This document shows, piece after piece, positions 34,086-45,736 of a stretch of 64,000 nucleotides of DNA. The DNA is from Ustilaginoidea virens. Its lineage: Eukaryota > Ascomycota > Sordariomycetes > Hypocreales > Clavicipitaceae. The stretch lies in the NCBI RefSeq assembly GCF_000687475.1, contig NC_057317.1, forward strand, positions 4,216,501-4,280,500, read 5' to 3'. The notes under the pieces are model-generated. The model was not told the origin of the DNA and ran no database searches. It saw only the letters and a program-made list of their open reading frames with translations. The position numbers were made by a program, and so were the translations under genes. Every line of letters begins with the position of its first letter. Position 1 is the stretch's first letter.

Positions 34086-34439
34086 TTACACCTTGTATCC
34101 AAAACCAGCCATGCACGTCTTGTACTGTTCGACAAAGGATTTACAGTCGGCGGCCGGGTTTGGCGCCTTGGAGAAGAGCATGCACTCGTCTCGTTTCGAT
34201 TTCTCGTCCTTGCAAACACAGCAGGGCTGTTGAGAAGGCATTGTTAACATTGCTGGATCCAGCTGTCGGAGATGGTAGTGGGTACCTTGGGCTTGGTAGC
34301 TGTGTGTAATGATGCCGTGGAGGAATCGGCTTGGACCGAGCTGGATGCTGTTTGTTTGAGACTCGTATGGTTAGAGATTTCGCCTTCCGAAACAGAGAGT
34401 TGCGGCTGACGTACGGATGGCAAAGGACGTTGCGTCCAT
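34086..34439 (-). CDS. COX17: Cox17, copper chaperone for cytochrome c oxidase
   Basis: Carries Cu(I) in the mitochondrial intermembrane space to Sco1 and Cox11. Model: complement(join(34086..34226,34286..34347,34415..34439)), 75 aa, assembled from three small exons. Exon 1 encodes MDATSFAI; exon 2 a Ser/Thr-rich linker ending TKPK; exon 3 starts PCCVCKDEKSKRDECMLFS. The CCxC copper site and the twin CX9C helices (CKDEKSKRDEC and CKSFVEQYKTC) are intact, and the end CMAGFGYKV is family-typical. Intron 1 has GTACGT..TCTAAC..CAG. Intron 2 has a weak GTACCC donor with a GTTAAC branch. Both joins keep frame. No mitochondrial presequence is expected, since import uses Mia40 disulphide relay. Confidence 0.92.
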
Positions 34440-35303
34440 GATTCTGGCTGCGATGGATTGGATGGCGTCGTGGGGGTCGTGGGGGTCGTGGAAATCGCGG
34501 GAATGGAGTGGTGATTGCCAGGCAAGCAAGGTTGGAAGGGGTTTCAAGAATTCGGCGGATCATAGACGAAAGTTACGGAGTAAGGCGTAAATAGTAGGTA
34601 GAATGACAGAGACGTCAAACCCGGGGGGGCCAATCATGCGCTAATGTAGGTCCCGCAGGAGCACAAGGCTGATGATGATGTACAGTGGGTCTGCAGCGAG
34701 CCCCAGCTACAGAGGTAGTTGTAACTTGCAAGGTACATGTACCTAATGTCTGGTGACATGAATTTAACGCGACGGCGTCCGACAAGTACGGAGCTCTACA
34801 ATGAGCTCTGCCCCCGTCGTTCCGACTTTGTAAACAGGAATAGATCGGAATACACTGCTTGTACCGAGCGTGCATGCCGAAAGTCCGCAGTTCCATGCTG
34901 ACGACTGTCATGTCATGCCGGATGCAAAAAGGGCGGAAAGGCAGAGCTCGGACGACGACTATCCGTGTCCGTCAGAGATCACTCGTTACGTAGTTGCGGC
35001 AGCGCCGACAAAGGCATCGTCAAGGACATGGCCATGCCGAAAGGCTTGATTCAGCACCCAGGTAGGGGTCAAATACGCCGTAACCGCCGGAAACACCCCG
35101 GGGGAGAAAGGGAGCCGTTGCAATCGTCCGAAGATTGGACACCTTCGAGTCTTCTTCCCGGCATCGGCCTGTCGCTCGCTTCTGCCTTCTGCGGCCTGCA
35201 CCAATGGTTGGTTGTGCGAAAGGGGACAGTCTATTGAGGATTGCAAACGACTCTAAAGGACTTCAATAAACGACGGCAAAAAGTCAAAGCAAGTCAAAAA
35301 AAG
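34440..35303. other. Region between COX17 and TRP4
   Basis: About 860 bp covering the COX17 promoter and the TRP4 3' flank. It contains GGGGGTCGT units near 34471-34489 and a run of short AAGTCAAA repeats just past the TRP4 stop (about 35279-35305). No gene is supported. Confidence 0.5.
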
Positions 35304-36657
35304 TCACGAGCTGATGTCGTTTGTAACTTGAACAAAGGCCTGCCACTGTTTCCAGGCCTGACCGCTCTTGATGGCCCATTTGGCCCTCCTGTATCCTTCT
35401 TTCCAGCGCTGACCTGCGACACCACGTTCTAGAATGACGTTGCCGTCGTCTCCGTGGCCCATGCTGCTGGTGTCGGCCTCGCACACCCCTGCCACCACGA
35501 ACAGGGCGGCTGCGTTTATGGCGATGAAGTCAATCAGGGGGTCGTTCTCTGGCAACTCTCCGCAGAGGATGCGACGCAGGATCTCGGCATTCTCGGCCGG
35601 CTGCTTGCCCGGCGACACCTCGTCAAGGGAATGACGCTCGGCCCCAAAGTCCTCCGGCGTCAGGGTGAAGTGCTCAATGCCAATCTCTCCGCTGGCGTCC
35701 TCTTTGAGCATCCAGCAGCGCGTCCCGCCAGCGCAGCTAATCTCGTCGAGTTCCTCCTCTCCGCAGACGACCAGGGCCTTGCGGCAACCAGAGCTTTTCA
35801 GCGACTCGGCAAAAGCACGCCCCAGAAGGCTCCTTCCGACGCCGACGACCCTCGCCTCCAAGACGTCATCGACTGGGTTTGCCAGCGGGCCTAGGCTGTT
35901 GAAGATTGTCCTGAAGGGCAGCTGCTTGCGGACAGGCGCGACGTACCGCATGCCGGTGTGGAAGCCGGGCGCCAGCAGGAAGCCGTAGTTGGAGGCCGAG
36001 TAGATCCTGACCAAGGTGTCGGGCTTCACATTGCTCAGGACAGGGGCTCTGGGCTTCATGTTGTTGATGATGTCCGCGCTGCCGGATTTGGAGGTGCTGG
36101 CTATGTTTCCGTGCTTGGACACCATGAGGAGCGAGGAGGCCAGGATAGATGCCGCGGTGCTGACATTGAACGTGTTGTGGCCGTCGCCGCCAGTTCCAAC
36201 GATGTCGCACTTTATTATTTTTCAAAATTCAATGTTGTTTTTTTCACGTCAAGTTAGTGGGCGCAAAAAAAAAAAAAAAAAAAAAGTCACTGGGCTTTTG
36301 TCGAGATGTGTGGTGACGGAGACGTACTAAACCGCCGTTGTAAACACCTTCTTTCCGTCCTCTTTCTGCGAGCACAGCTGCGAGTTCGGCGACGGGGCGC
36401 TGCGCAGCAGCCTTGAGCATGACGCCGGCAGTCTTTTGGAGGACGTCTGCTCGCAGGTCCATCTTGGTGAAGTGCAGCGCCATCAGCAGCGCGGCAGTCT
36501 GGACTTCTGTGACCTGGTTTGTGAAAAAGTGGGAGATTGCCTCGGCAATCTCGTCTGCAGTGACTTCATTGTCGAGGGGCCAGAGCTTGGTCAAGAGAGG
36601 CTTCAGGTCAACAGGCGGGAGGGCAGGTTCGCCGGAGCCGATTGGTGCAGATGCCAT
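35304..36657 (-). CDS. TRP4: Anthranilate phosphoribosyltransferase (tryptophan biosynthesis)
   Basis: Transfers phosphoribose from PRPP to anthranilate, the second step of tryptophan synthesis. Model: complement(join(35304..36209,36328..36657)), 411 aa. The 118-bp intron (GTACGT..ACTAAC..AAG) joins YNGGL/CDIVGTGGDGHNTFNVSTAASI. That PRPP-binding glycine-rich motif GTGGDGHNTFN is the family hallmark. Further conserved segments are MVSKHGN, RTIFNSLGPLANP and VVCGEEELDEIS. The N-terminal helical domain has the expected ADEIAEAISHFFTNQVTEVQTAALLMAL. The intron contains 21 consecutive T (sense strand), an extreme polypyrimidine tract upstream of the branch site. The length is normal for fungi. 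Confidence 0.93.
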
Positions 36658-38547
36658 TGGGAAGACTGCGCCAAGTTGCCAGAGACGGAAACTGTTGCGT
36701 CTTTTGCCTCCTTGGCCGCAGCTGGGTCAGCAGGATGTAAAACGTCGCAAGGTGTCGATGGATGGGGTTCGCCGGAGGCTTTGTTGGCTAAACGGGCTCG
36801 GAAGTCTGGATGGTCAAGGAAGATATAGAAAAACGAGAACTAGGCGCGTGGTTGGTTGTTAATCCATACGCGGACGGATAAGGTTGTGTTGTGCAAGGTA
36901 GGGTTGCGGTTTGCGTACGTGTATGCGCGTGAGTGGTTTCTCTAAGCGTACGTCTCATGCGCGGATTGCGCAAGTCCTCGGACGGCCAACTATGATGCGC
37001 TAACCCTGGGTGCGCTGCGCTTGCGCCATGGACTCGTGCGGGATCCCATCTCTCCTGTTGGCCCATCCTACTCGGTTCCCCTTCACGCTGATTCTCTTTC
37101 CCTAGTTTTTTCATGTATGCAAAAGCTTGCCATTGAGCGTTATATGCAGCGGCCAGCATATTGCAGATGGAACCGAGACTTTTAAATCAACGCGCTCCTC
37201 GCTTACATGGCCCACTTCTGTGCGATAAGATAGTGCGCTCCGTAGTTTGGCGCAGAATTTTACTTCGTCATTGGCCGACATCGGACCAATCGCTTCCAAT
37301 CCCCCGCTGCACACCCCTCCTCTCCTCCAATTCAGCCCCAATTTAGCCCCCATTCAGCCCCGCTGCCCAGATCCCATGGCAGCAGACAGTTTTAGCATAA
37401 GCATATGGCAGCACTTTTGCTGAATAAACAACTACGAATCCTATATATGCAGGCTGGGATTGGGACCGCTGCAAGGAATCAACGCCACCAGCAGCAGCTA
37501 CTATTGTGATTGTAACGACCCATTTCCGATGCTGCTGCCGCTGTCGAATCGCTGCACCTGATGAGCTGCAAAGGGTTCATGTCATCCATTGGGCAGTGGT
37601 GTGGCTGACGGACCGATGCCGGGCTTATGGGGATGTATCCCCAGCTAGCATTTCATGTGATTTGAACTTTTGAAGCCCCTTTATGTAGCTCCTCGACAAA
37701 AATGCGTCGGGAGCTACATATCGAGTTCGCCTCGAAATTACGCCACACACGCCACACCACAGCATGCTCGATAACGATTTAGCCTGGGCCAACCGTTCTC
37801 ATTATCAATCACCAGACTCTTCTGGCGCGGAAGTTAGCACCGATGTTGCCGTAAAATTGGGGTGCTGAGTCACCCTCACGTGATCTAGCTCCGCCCGCCA
37901 CATCACAGCACAACTCACAAAGTTCAGTTAGTCATCGGCCTGGAGCCCAACGCAAACTTGGCCTCGTCGCCCCTTCAAACCTCCCTTCAAGTCGCTCTTT
38001 TGCCATCAGAAGTTGGTCGACATTCGCTCTTCACATCGCTCAAGCGGAAAACGGTATGCTCGAGCCTTGGCGATTGAGACGACCACTTCCAGCCGACTCT
38101 TCGTTGATCTGAGCCCTGTCGCAGCCTCAGACGCCTTCACTGGTTTTTTGATCGGTCGGCTGGCAAGAAGTTTGACTCTTTTTCTCGGCATATCCCGCCT
38201 CGCAGTCTATCCGAGTTGTAGATTATCCCCTCTCGTCGGGCCTGTCGGGCGGTGCAGTCGTGGAAAACCCAGCGTCAAGACTCGAGCGAAGCAAATCAAT
38301 ACCACGAGCGCAAGCTATCTTGGAAACCTACCGATCCGGGTTGTGGATCTGCATCCTTGGCGCCATTCTGTGATCCGTCCCTTTGGTGGCGAAACTTGGA
38401 ACCATCTCAAATTCTGCATTCGCATTCGTTCTTGTTTCTTATAGTCTTGACGGCAAAAACCACCTTTGCGGCGCTGCGCCCTTCTGAATCCTACCAGCTT
38501 CGTACAAGTCTCCTCCCGTCGCCCTGTTCGCCGACCGTTACCTCTAG
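36658..38547. other. Divergent TRP4/TFIIB intergenic region
   Basis: About 1.9 kb with both promoters. It includes a stem-loop-like inverted repeat at 37682-37720, CCCAATTTAGCCCCCATTCAGCCCC repeats (37327-37362), and a CT/TCG-rich stretch at 37960-38545 that looks like a long TFIIB 5' leader, possibly with an intron. Short frames are not gene-like. Confidence 0.5.
37682..37720. repeat. Inverted repeat with 8-base loop
   Basis: Arms TATGTAGCTCCTCGAC and GTCGGGAGCTACATA pair almost fully (one bulge) around AAAAATGC. It lies about 830 bp upstream of the TFIIB frame. The function is unknown; it could be an operator or a small decayed element. Confidence 0.55.
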
Positions 38548-39840
38548 GTGACGTTGACATCCCGAGACAATCACTCAGCGCATTCAGCCGTCAAGCTGCA
38601 TTCACCACTCCTCGTCCAGCTAGCTCACGATCGTCTTTTTTCCTGCGCCTCGGACGAGGATTTCCACTCGCCAGCTCGAAGGACTGTGGCCAAGAAACGG
38701 CAGCAGCTACAAGCGAGGCGGATAGCGGCCAGGCGAGCTCGGAAAGTGTTTGACGAGGTGAACAACATCTATACTGCGAAACCGTACCAGCCCAAGATGA
38801 TGCCTCCAGGCGGAGACGTGAGCGGCGGGGGTTATCAGGAGGACTTGAACAACATCCTGTGCTGCCCAGATTGCAAAGAAGTGCCGCCCAACCTCGTGGA
38901 GGAGTTTTCCAGCGGGGACATGGTCTGCCAGAGCTGCGGTGTCGTCGTGGGGACGCGCATCATCGACACCAGATCGGAATGGCGCACGTTTGCCAACGAT
39001 GACCACGGCGGCGACGACCCCAGCCGTGTCGGCGGACCGCAGGACGAGTTTGTGGAAGGCGAGCAGCTGGCCACTACGGTCGCCTTTTCCGAATCCAAGG
39101 CACACAAGGCGCTCTCGCGCACGCAAAACAACGCCAACCAGGACAAGGCGCAGAAGGGCCTCATGCAAGCGTACAAGGAGATTGTCTCGCTCTGCGAGGC
39201 CATCAACATGGGGCAGAATGTGTCCAATGCGGCAAAGCACATCTTCAAGCTTGTGGACAAGCACAAGTTCATGAAGGGCAAGCCTCAGGAGGCCGTCATT
39301 GCCGGGTGCATCTTCATCGCGTGTCGGCAAAACAACGTGCCGCGGACGTTTCGAGAAATCTTCAACCTCACGAGCGTCAGCAAGAAGGAAGTCGGCCGGG
39401 TGTTTAAGCAGCTGCAGAAGTTTCTTCAGAAACTGCAGGATACCGAGGGCGAGGGCGCGGCGGGCCTCAACACGGTGACCAACTACGAAAACACGTCTGT
39501 GGGCGCAGAAGACCTGTGCAGCCGATACGTGTCGCAGCTCGGCTTCAAGAACCAGCAGAAGATATCCAAGATATCTCGGGACCTGGCGGAAAAGGCGAAC
39601 GACATATCGGCGCTCGCCGGTCGCTCACCGCTGTCGGTTGCTGCGGCGTGCATCTACATGGCTTGCCATCTTGTTGGCGAGCCGCGGTCGTCGCTTCCTA
39701 TTGCGAAGCAGGCCGGCGTCAGCGACGGCACAGTCAAGACGGCTTACAAGCACCTCTTTGCTGCCCGCGAACAGCTGATCAAGAAGGAATGGCTGGAAGA
39801 TGGAGCTAGCATGGATAACATTCCACACTTGCAGGCGTGA
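38548..39840 (+). CDS. SUA7: General transcription factor TFIIB
   Basis: Bridges TBP and RNA polymerase II and sets the start site. The open frame gives 430 aa. The Zn ribbon (CCPDCKEVPPNLVEEFSSGDMVCQSCG, Cys pairs about residues 104-131) is followed by the B-reader motif RSEWRTFANDD. Two cyclin-like repeats follow (about 205-290 and 310-395; e.g. AGCIFIACRQNNVPRTFREI and AACIYMACHLVGEPRSSLPIAKQAGVSDGTVK). The real start is uncertain. The first ATG gives an unusual Arg-rich extension of about 65 residues; conserved sequence seems to begin near KVFDEVNNIY, and MMPPGG (38797) is a possible internal start. A spliced first exon from the long leader is also possible. Confidence 0.88.
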   Translation: MTLTSRDNHSAHSAVKLHSPLLVQLAHDRLFSCASDEDFHSPARRTVAKKRQQLQARRIAARRARKVFDEVNNIYTAKPYQPKMMPPGGDVSGGGYQEDLNNILCCPDCKEVPPNLVEEFSSGDMVCQSCGVVVGTRIIDTRSEWRTFANDDHGGDDPSRVGGPQDEFVEGEQLATTVAFSESKAHKALSRTQNNANQDKAQKGLMQAYKEIVSLCEAINMGQNVSNAAKHIFKLVDKHKFMKGKPQEAVIAGCIFIACRQNNVPRTFREIFNLTSVSKKEVGRVFKQLQKFLQKLQDTEGEGAAGLNTVTNYENTSVGAEDLCSRYVSQLGFKNQQKISKISRDLAEKANDISALAGRSPLSVAAACIYMACHLVGEPRSSLPIAKQAGVSDGTVKTAYKHLFAAREQLIKKEWLEDGASMDNIPHLQA

Positions 39841-39886
39841 AGGACAAGAGCAAGGGTGTGCCGGTTTCTTTTTTCCTTTTTTTTTT

Positions 39887-39931
<45 letters not shown>

Positions 39932-40757
39932 GATGAATAAATCTGGGATGATGAGAAAGGGAATTGCAAAGGGCAGGTGACGGCGTTTATCGAGGAGTTG
40001 ATATAGACGTTACAGACTACATACATGGCTCGGGCATCCTAAAGTATTTATGTGTCTTTGGTTGCCTATGCTGGTGCTGGTGCTGGTGCTGGTGCTGTCA
40101 CTGCTGTGGTGAGGTTGCAGATCAACACCCTTTTCTCGACCCCGGAGCGGCAACATGCATGTTGGCTTGCAGCGGGACCTGCATGCCACCACCGCTCGAA
40201 TCCCGTAGGGATTACGTCTGCAGACGTCCAGATTACGGATCCTGGGCCGTGCGGTGATGGATGGATGGATGGATGGAATCATTTGGCAATGCAGGAGGGC
40301 AAGACAAGGTCAGCAGCTCGTTTGCGGCAGGCAGCCATGGCCCATGGCCCAGGGCGGTCTGCCCCACCACACAGCCCAACCGGTGCGCCTGACAGCCCCC
40401 AGCGCCTGACAGCCCCCAGAGTCAATCCAAAGTCCAGAACCCCAGAGAGCCCAGAACCCAGAGCCCAGAGCCCTGAGCCCAGAGCCCTGTCAATCAATGC
40501 CCATCCCCCCCCGGCCTGTCACGGTGAACATGACGACGGGATGCCGTGCCATTTTGTGACATGACGGCTCAATCGCTACGGCTCAATCGCTACGGCTCAA
40601 TCGCTACGGCGGTGCCGGGTCGACCACTTTCAACATCACCCGCCATCCTCGCGTCCTTCTTTTCCAGCCGCTCGTGCTGGTTTTGGTGGTGTCGTTCGTC
40701 GTTGTCGCGCCTGATGAAGCTTTGTCCAGACCCCCCCTCTCTGCGCGCCGTCACGCC
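39841..40757. other. TFIIB 3' flank and flippase upstream region
   Basis: About 920 bp. It has a 38-base T run (39889-39926), GGTGCT hexamer units (about 40071-40097), GGAT tetramers (about 40256-40275), CCCAGAGCCC-type repeats (40430-40490) and three GGCTCAATCGCTAC dodecamer-like units (about 40565-40608). No gene is supported. Confidence 0.55.
39889..39926. repeat. 38-base poly-T tract
   Basis: Longest homopolymer in the window with the one near 63861. It lies about 50 bases 3' of the TFIIB stop, on the sense strand of the presumed 3' UTR. Confidence 0.7.
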
Positions 40758-43700
40758 ATGGCTCGCGCCTTGATGCCCAGGAGCGATTGCAGCAGCAAGA
40801 ACCACCGCCGAGCCGGCCAAGTCGACCACCAAGTCCGCGTCAAAGAGGAAGAAGAAGCAGAAGCAGAGGCAGAGGCAGAGGCCCATCGGCCTCGCGGTGC
40901 AGCAGCCGTTTCCGCATCTCGCCTCCGCCTCCTCATCGCCTCCCCGGCCCTGCTTTGCAGAAAGCTTAAAAACGCGGCTGCGAGGCTGCTGTGCCACGTC
41001 GCCGCCGTCGATTTCGCCTCCGCCTCCGCCTTCGCCTTCGCCCTGCGGCAGAAACGCTCGGCCGCTTCCCAGGGCGCACGCGCACGCGCACGGCACATCC
41101 CCCTCGCCGTCGAGCTCCAGCAGCAGCATCCCTTGACCGACCCAAGACGCGGCCGCGCATACGTCTCCAACAATGTTCGAACCTCGCGCTACACCGTCTG
41201 GGACTTCGTGCCCAAGCAGCTGCTCTTCCAGTTCACCCGCGTGGGCAACTTTTACTTTCTCTGCGTCGGCGTGCCGCAAACGGTCAGTGCCGCCGCCATC
41301 CATCCATCCATCCATCCATCCATCCATCCATCCATCAGATGCTCAGATGCCTCGTCCTCGCCGACTCTCGCTTGCTCCCTTTGTGCCTGCCACATGTTTA
41401 TTCTGCCCCCCTTTTTTTTTTTTTTTTTTCCCTTCACTCCCTCCTCCTGTCCTTTCCCCGTCGCCGCTTTTGTCTGACATTCTTCCAAGATTCCCGGATT
41501 ATCAACGACTGGATCGTACACCACCATTCTGCCGCTGCTGTTCTTCGTTCTCTTGACAATCGCCAAGGAAGGCTACGACGACTTCAGGAGGCATCGTCTG
41601 GACAAGGTGGAAAACGCCCAGTTCGCCACCGTTCTCGCTCGTCGGCATCGCTACACGGCAGGCACGAGGACGAAGTCGCCTGCGTCCCTCAGTCGTCTCA
41701 ATCCCTTCCGCCTCAGGACCGCTGCCGAGCCTAGACCAAGCCCCACGGACGAGTACCGAGGCATTCGCTGGGTTCCCGAACGCTGGAGCGAGCTCAAGGT
41801 AGGCCATGTCGTCCGCCTGTCTCGGGATGAGCCCGTGCCCGCCGACCTGGTCTTGCTGCACAGCGACGGAGAAGATGGCCTCGCCTATGTCGACACCATG
41901 GCCCTCGACGGCGAGACCAACCTGAAAACGAAGCGGGTCTGCCACGCTTTCGACCGGTGCGGCACCGTCCGAGGTATTTCGCGCTGCAAGGCCGAGCTTG
42001 TCGTCGAGGATCCGAATCCGGACTTGTTTAGTTTCGACGGCAAAGTCACCGTGGCCGGCAAGACGGTACCCCTGACCCTGAACGAGGTTGTGTACAGGGG
42101 CAGCGTCTTGAGGAACACGGCGGCAGCCACGGGCATCGTCATCAACACCGGCGAGGATTGCAAAATCCGCATCAACTCGAACCAGCACCCCAAGGCCAAG
42201 AAGCCGGCCTTGGAGAAGATTGTCAACATGGTCGTCGTCACCCTTGCCATCTACGTCGTCGTCTTATCCGTCGGCGTCTCCTTGGGCTACGTCAAATGGA
42301 GCAACGGCTACGAGCAGCATGCCTGGTATCTGTATCAGGCCACGGTTCCTCTTCACCAGATCATCATATCCTTCGTCATCATGTTCAACAATGTCGTTCC
42401 CCTGGCCCTCTACATCAGCCTCGAGATTGTCAAGGTCGGCCAGCTGCTGCTTCTCAACTCCGACCTCGACATGTACCATGAAGAGTCTGAAACTCCGGCT
42501 CGGTGCAACACAAACACCATACTGGAAAACCTCGGTCAAGTCGGCTACGTCTTCACCGACAAGACGGGCACCCTGACTGACAACATTATGAAGTTCCGCA
42601 AGCTAAGTGTTGCTGGGACAGTTTGGCTGCACGAAACCGACCTCGAAGAGCCCGCCCCCCGGGCCGCCGCCGCCGCCGCCGCCGCCGACGCGCAGCAAAC
42701 TGGCCGCTCCTTCCAGGACGTGGGATATTTCGACCGAAAGCCCTCCGTGCACAAGTCGGACGCTGCATCACCCTCGCCCATGATCCGCGAGGAGGGCGTC
42801 GGCTTGGAGGCACCCGTGCCCGCGTCCCCATCCAGGCTCTCGGCTGGGCGGCGCCGCTCCTCCTCACAGTGGCGCTCGACTGGACGGCCTGACCACGTCC
42901 AGCCGGATGTGACCACTGCCGACCTGACGGAATTTCTCAGACTCCGACCTCACTCGGCATTCTCGAGAAAGGCGAGGCGATGCCTGCTGGCGATTGCGCT
43001 CTGCCATACGTGCCTGCCCGAAGTCAGGAACGGCAGGCCGGATTTTCAAGCGTCTTCGCCCGACGAACTAGCCCTTGTCCGCGCGGCTCGAGAGCTCGGC
43101 TACTGGGTCGTGCAACGGACATCCAAGTCCATCACGATGCAAGTGCCGCAGCTGAGCGGAGGGAGCGAGATGATCAAGTTCGACATCCTCGACGTGATTG
43201 AGTTCAGCAGCGCCCGGAAGAGGATGTCGGTAGTGGTTCGATATCCGGACGGGAGAATCTCCGTCATCTGCAAAGGCGCCGACTCGGCCATTCTTCCCCG
43301 GCTGAAGCTGGCTTCCCTGGCCATGCAGAAAGCCCACCAGGTGCGGATGAGCGCAGATGCCGAGCACCAAATGTACCGCCGCAGCCAGCAGCACGAGCCG
43401 CGCAACAGCTTTGGCGGGAGACCCAGCCTGACGGCCCGCCGGATCAGCAGGGGTCGCAGCATCGACCAGAAGCGGCAGCAGGCGTCAAGCAGGAGGAAGT
43501 CGTTTGAGGTGAACAAGCTGAAGGGAGTGTCCGTCGACCGTCCGCGCGGCGGCTCCCCGGCCCGGCGAGGCGTCTCGCTGGATGTCTCGCGCCCGCGAAA
43601 CCCTCCTCTGGGCCCGCCAACAACCCACCACGCCCCGTCGTCGGTCCCCGCGCACCTTGGATTCCTGGAAGCCGCCATGGTCTACGACGAGTCCGACGTC

Positions 43701-45535
43701 TTCACCAAGTGCTTCAAACACCTGGACGACTTCGCCACGGAAGGCTTGAGGACGCTGCTCTACGCCGACAAGTTTGTGTCGGAGCAAGAGTACCGGTCGT
43801 GGAAGAAGCGCTTTGACGACGCGTCCACCAGCCTCACCAATCGGCAGGAACTCGTCGAAGCGGCCGGCGACGTGATGGAGCAGTCGCTCGAGCTGGTGGG
43901 TGCCACGGCGATCGAGGACAAGCTTCAGCGAGGCGTGCCCGAGACCATCGACAAGCTCGGGCGCGCAAACATGAAGATTTGGATGCTGACGGGCGACAAG
44001 CGCGAGACGGCCATCAACATTGCGCACTCGGCCCGCATCTGCCGCCCCGAGTCGGATCTGTACGTGCTCGACGTGGCCAAGCGGCCGCTGGAGGACCAGC
44101 TCGCGGCGCTTGGCGAAGAGCTGTCGCACGCCGGATCGACGCACAGCGTGGTGGCCGTGGACGGGCAGACCCTCGCCGCGGTCGAGGAGTCCGAGACGCT
44201 GTCGAGGCAGTTCTTCGCCACGGCGCTCCTGGTCGACTCCGTCATCTGCTGCCGGGCGTCGCCGGCGCAAAAGGCGCTCCTGGTCAGGACGGTGCGGTCG
44301 TCGCTGGGCAAGGGCGGGCGCCGCGGGCGTCGCGGGCTGACGCTGGCGGTGGGCGACGGCGCCAACGACTTGGCCATGATCCAGGCGAGCCACGTGGGCA
44401 TCGGCATCTCCGGGCAAGAAGGGCTCCAGGCGGCCCGGGTGGCGGACTACGCCATTGCGCAGTTTCGCTTCCTGCAGAAGCTGCTGCTGGTCCACGGGCG
44501 GTGGAACTACGTGCGGACGGCCAAGTTTATCCTGTGCACGTTTTGGAAGGAGATGTTCTTCTACCTCCCCACGACGCTGTACCAGGGCTACGCCGGATAC
44601 ACGGGCACGTCGCTGTACCAGTCGACGAGCTTGACCGTGTTCAACACGCTGTTCACGAGCCTGTGCACGATATGCCCGGGCGTGTGGGAGCAGGATCTCG
44701 CCGCCGAGACCCTGCTGGCCGTGCCGGAGCTGTACGTCTACGGCCAGCGCGACGGGGGGCTCAACGCCGGCAAGTACGCGCGCTGGATGGTCCTGGCGGC
44801 GGTCGAAGGCGCCGTCGCCTGGTACGGCGTCTGGGCCGGCTACGGACGCACCTGGGCTGCCCGCGACCAAGGGCTCTACGCGCTGGGCACCCTTGCGTTT
44901 ACCGTGGGCGTGTTGTGGATCAACTGGAAGCTGTTGTAAGTTTTTTCTTCATCACCCTCTCTCCTGTTGTCTTGTTGGGTAGGGGCAAACCCGCTGACGT
45001 CCCGCCGCCGCGTGCCGTCGGCAGCATCTTCGAAACGCACTGCAAGACGGGCATCGTCATGGGCGCCTTCCTCGTCACCACGAGCGGCTGGTTCGCGTGG
45101 CTCGCCTTCCTGGACGGCGTGTACGCGCCCGGCCCGGACGGCCCGTACAGCATACGCCGCAGCTTCACGGGCCAGTTTGGCCGCGACGCGGCGTGGTGGG
45201 CGACGGCCTTTGGCGTCGTGGCGCTGCTGGGCCTCCTGGAGCTGGCGGGCAAGGCGGGCAAGCGGCAGATGCTGGTGGCGGGCGCGTGGCGCTGGCCGCC
45301 GTGGGAGGCGCGCCGGCCGAGCGGCAACGTGGAGGAGTGGGACGTGGCGCTGTGGCAGGAGCTGGAGCAGGATGCCGGGGTGCGCGAGCGGCTGCGCGGG
45401 CTGGCTGGTGGTGATGAGGCGGCCGAGTGGGAGGAGGAGGAGGAGGAGGAGGAGTTTGCCGTCGAGGGCGGAGAGGAGGGCGGACCAGGCGAGGGCCGAG
45501 ACGGGGGCGGAGACGGGTGCCGAGTCGACGGCTAG
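40758..45535 (+). CDS. DNF3: P4-type ATPase, phospholipid flippase of the Dnf3 class
   Basis: Moves aminophospholipids to the cytosolic leaflet of Golgi/plasma-membrane bilayers. Model: join(40758..41282,41490..44935,45025..45535), 1,493 aa. Exon 1 carries RGRAYVSNNVRTSRYTVWDFVPKQLLFQF, the flippase N-terminal motif. Exon 2 starts IPGLSTTGSYTTILPLLFFVLLTIAKEGYDD. Catalytic landmarks are DGETNLKTK (about 315), phosphorylation site DKTGTLTDN (about 532), TGDKRETAINI (about 1008) and GDGANDLAMIQ (about 1129). A long basic/Ser-rich insert sits in the N-domain. Intron 1 holds (ATCC)n. Intron 2 is modelled as 89 bp, giving NWKLF/IFETHCKTG; a 47-bp alternative ending at 44982 is in frame. The C-tail is Glu/Gly-rich and divergent. 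The N-terminal 50 residues are low-complexity; the start is uncertain. Confidence 0.88.
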
Positions 45536-45539
45536 GGAC

Positions 45540-45705
45540 CTTTTTCCGGCTCTTTTTTGGCCTTTTTTTTCATGTCCTTTTTTATTATCCTTTTTCCTTT
45601 TTCTTTTTTCTTGTCCTTTTCTCTTGTCCTTTTTTATTATCCTTTTTCCTTTTCTTTTTTTCTTGTCCTTTTCTCTTGTCCTTTTTTCTTGCCTCTTTTT
45701 TCTTG

Positions 45706-45736
<31 letters not shown>

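Noticed and set aside
43485..44870. 461-codon open frame on the minus strand
   Set aside because: Antisense to the catalytic core of the P4-ATPase, whose motifs are intact on the + strand.
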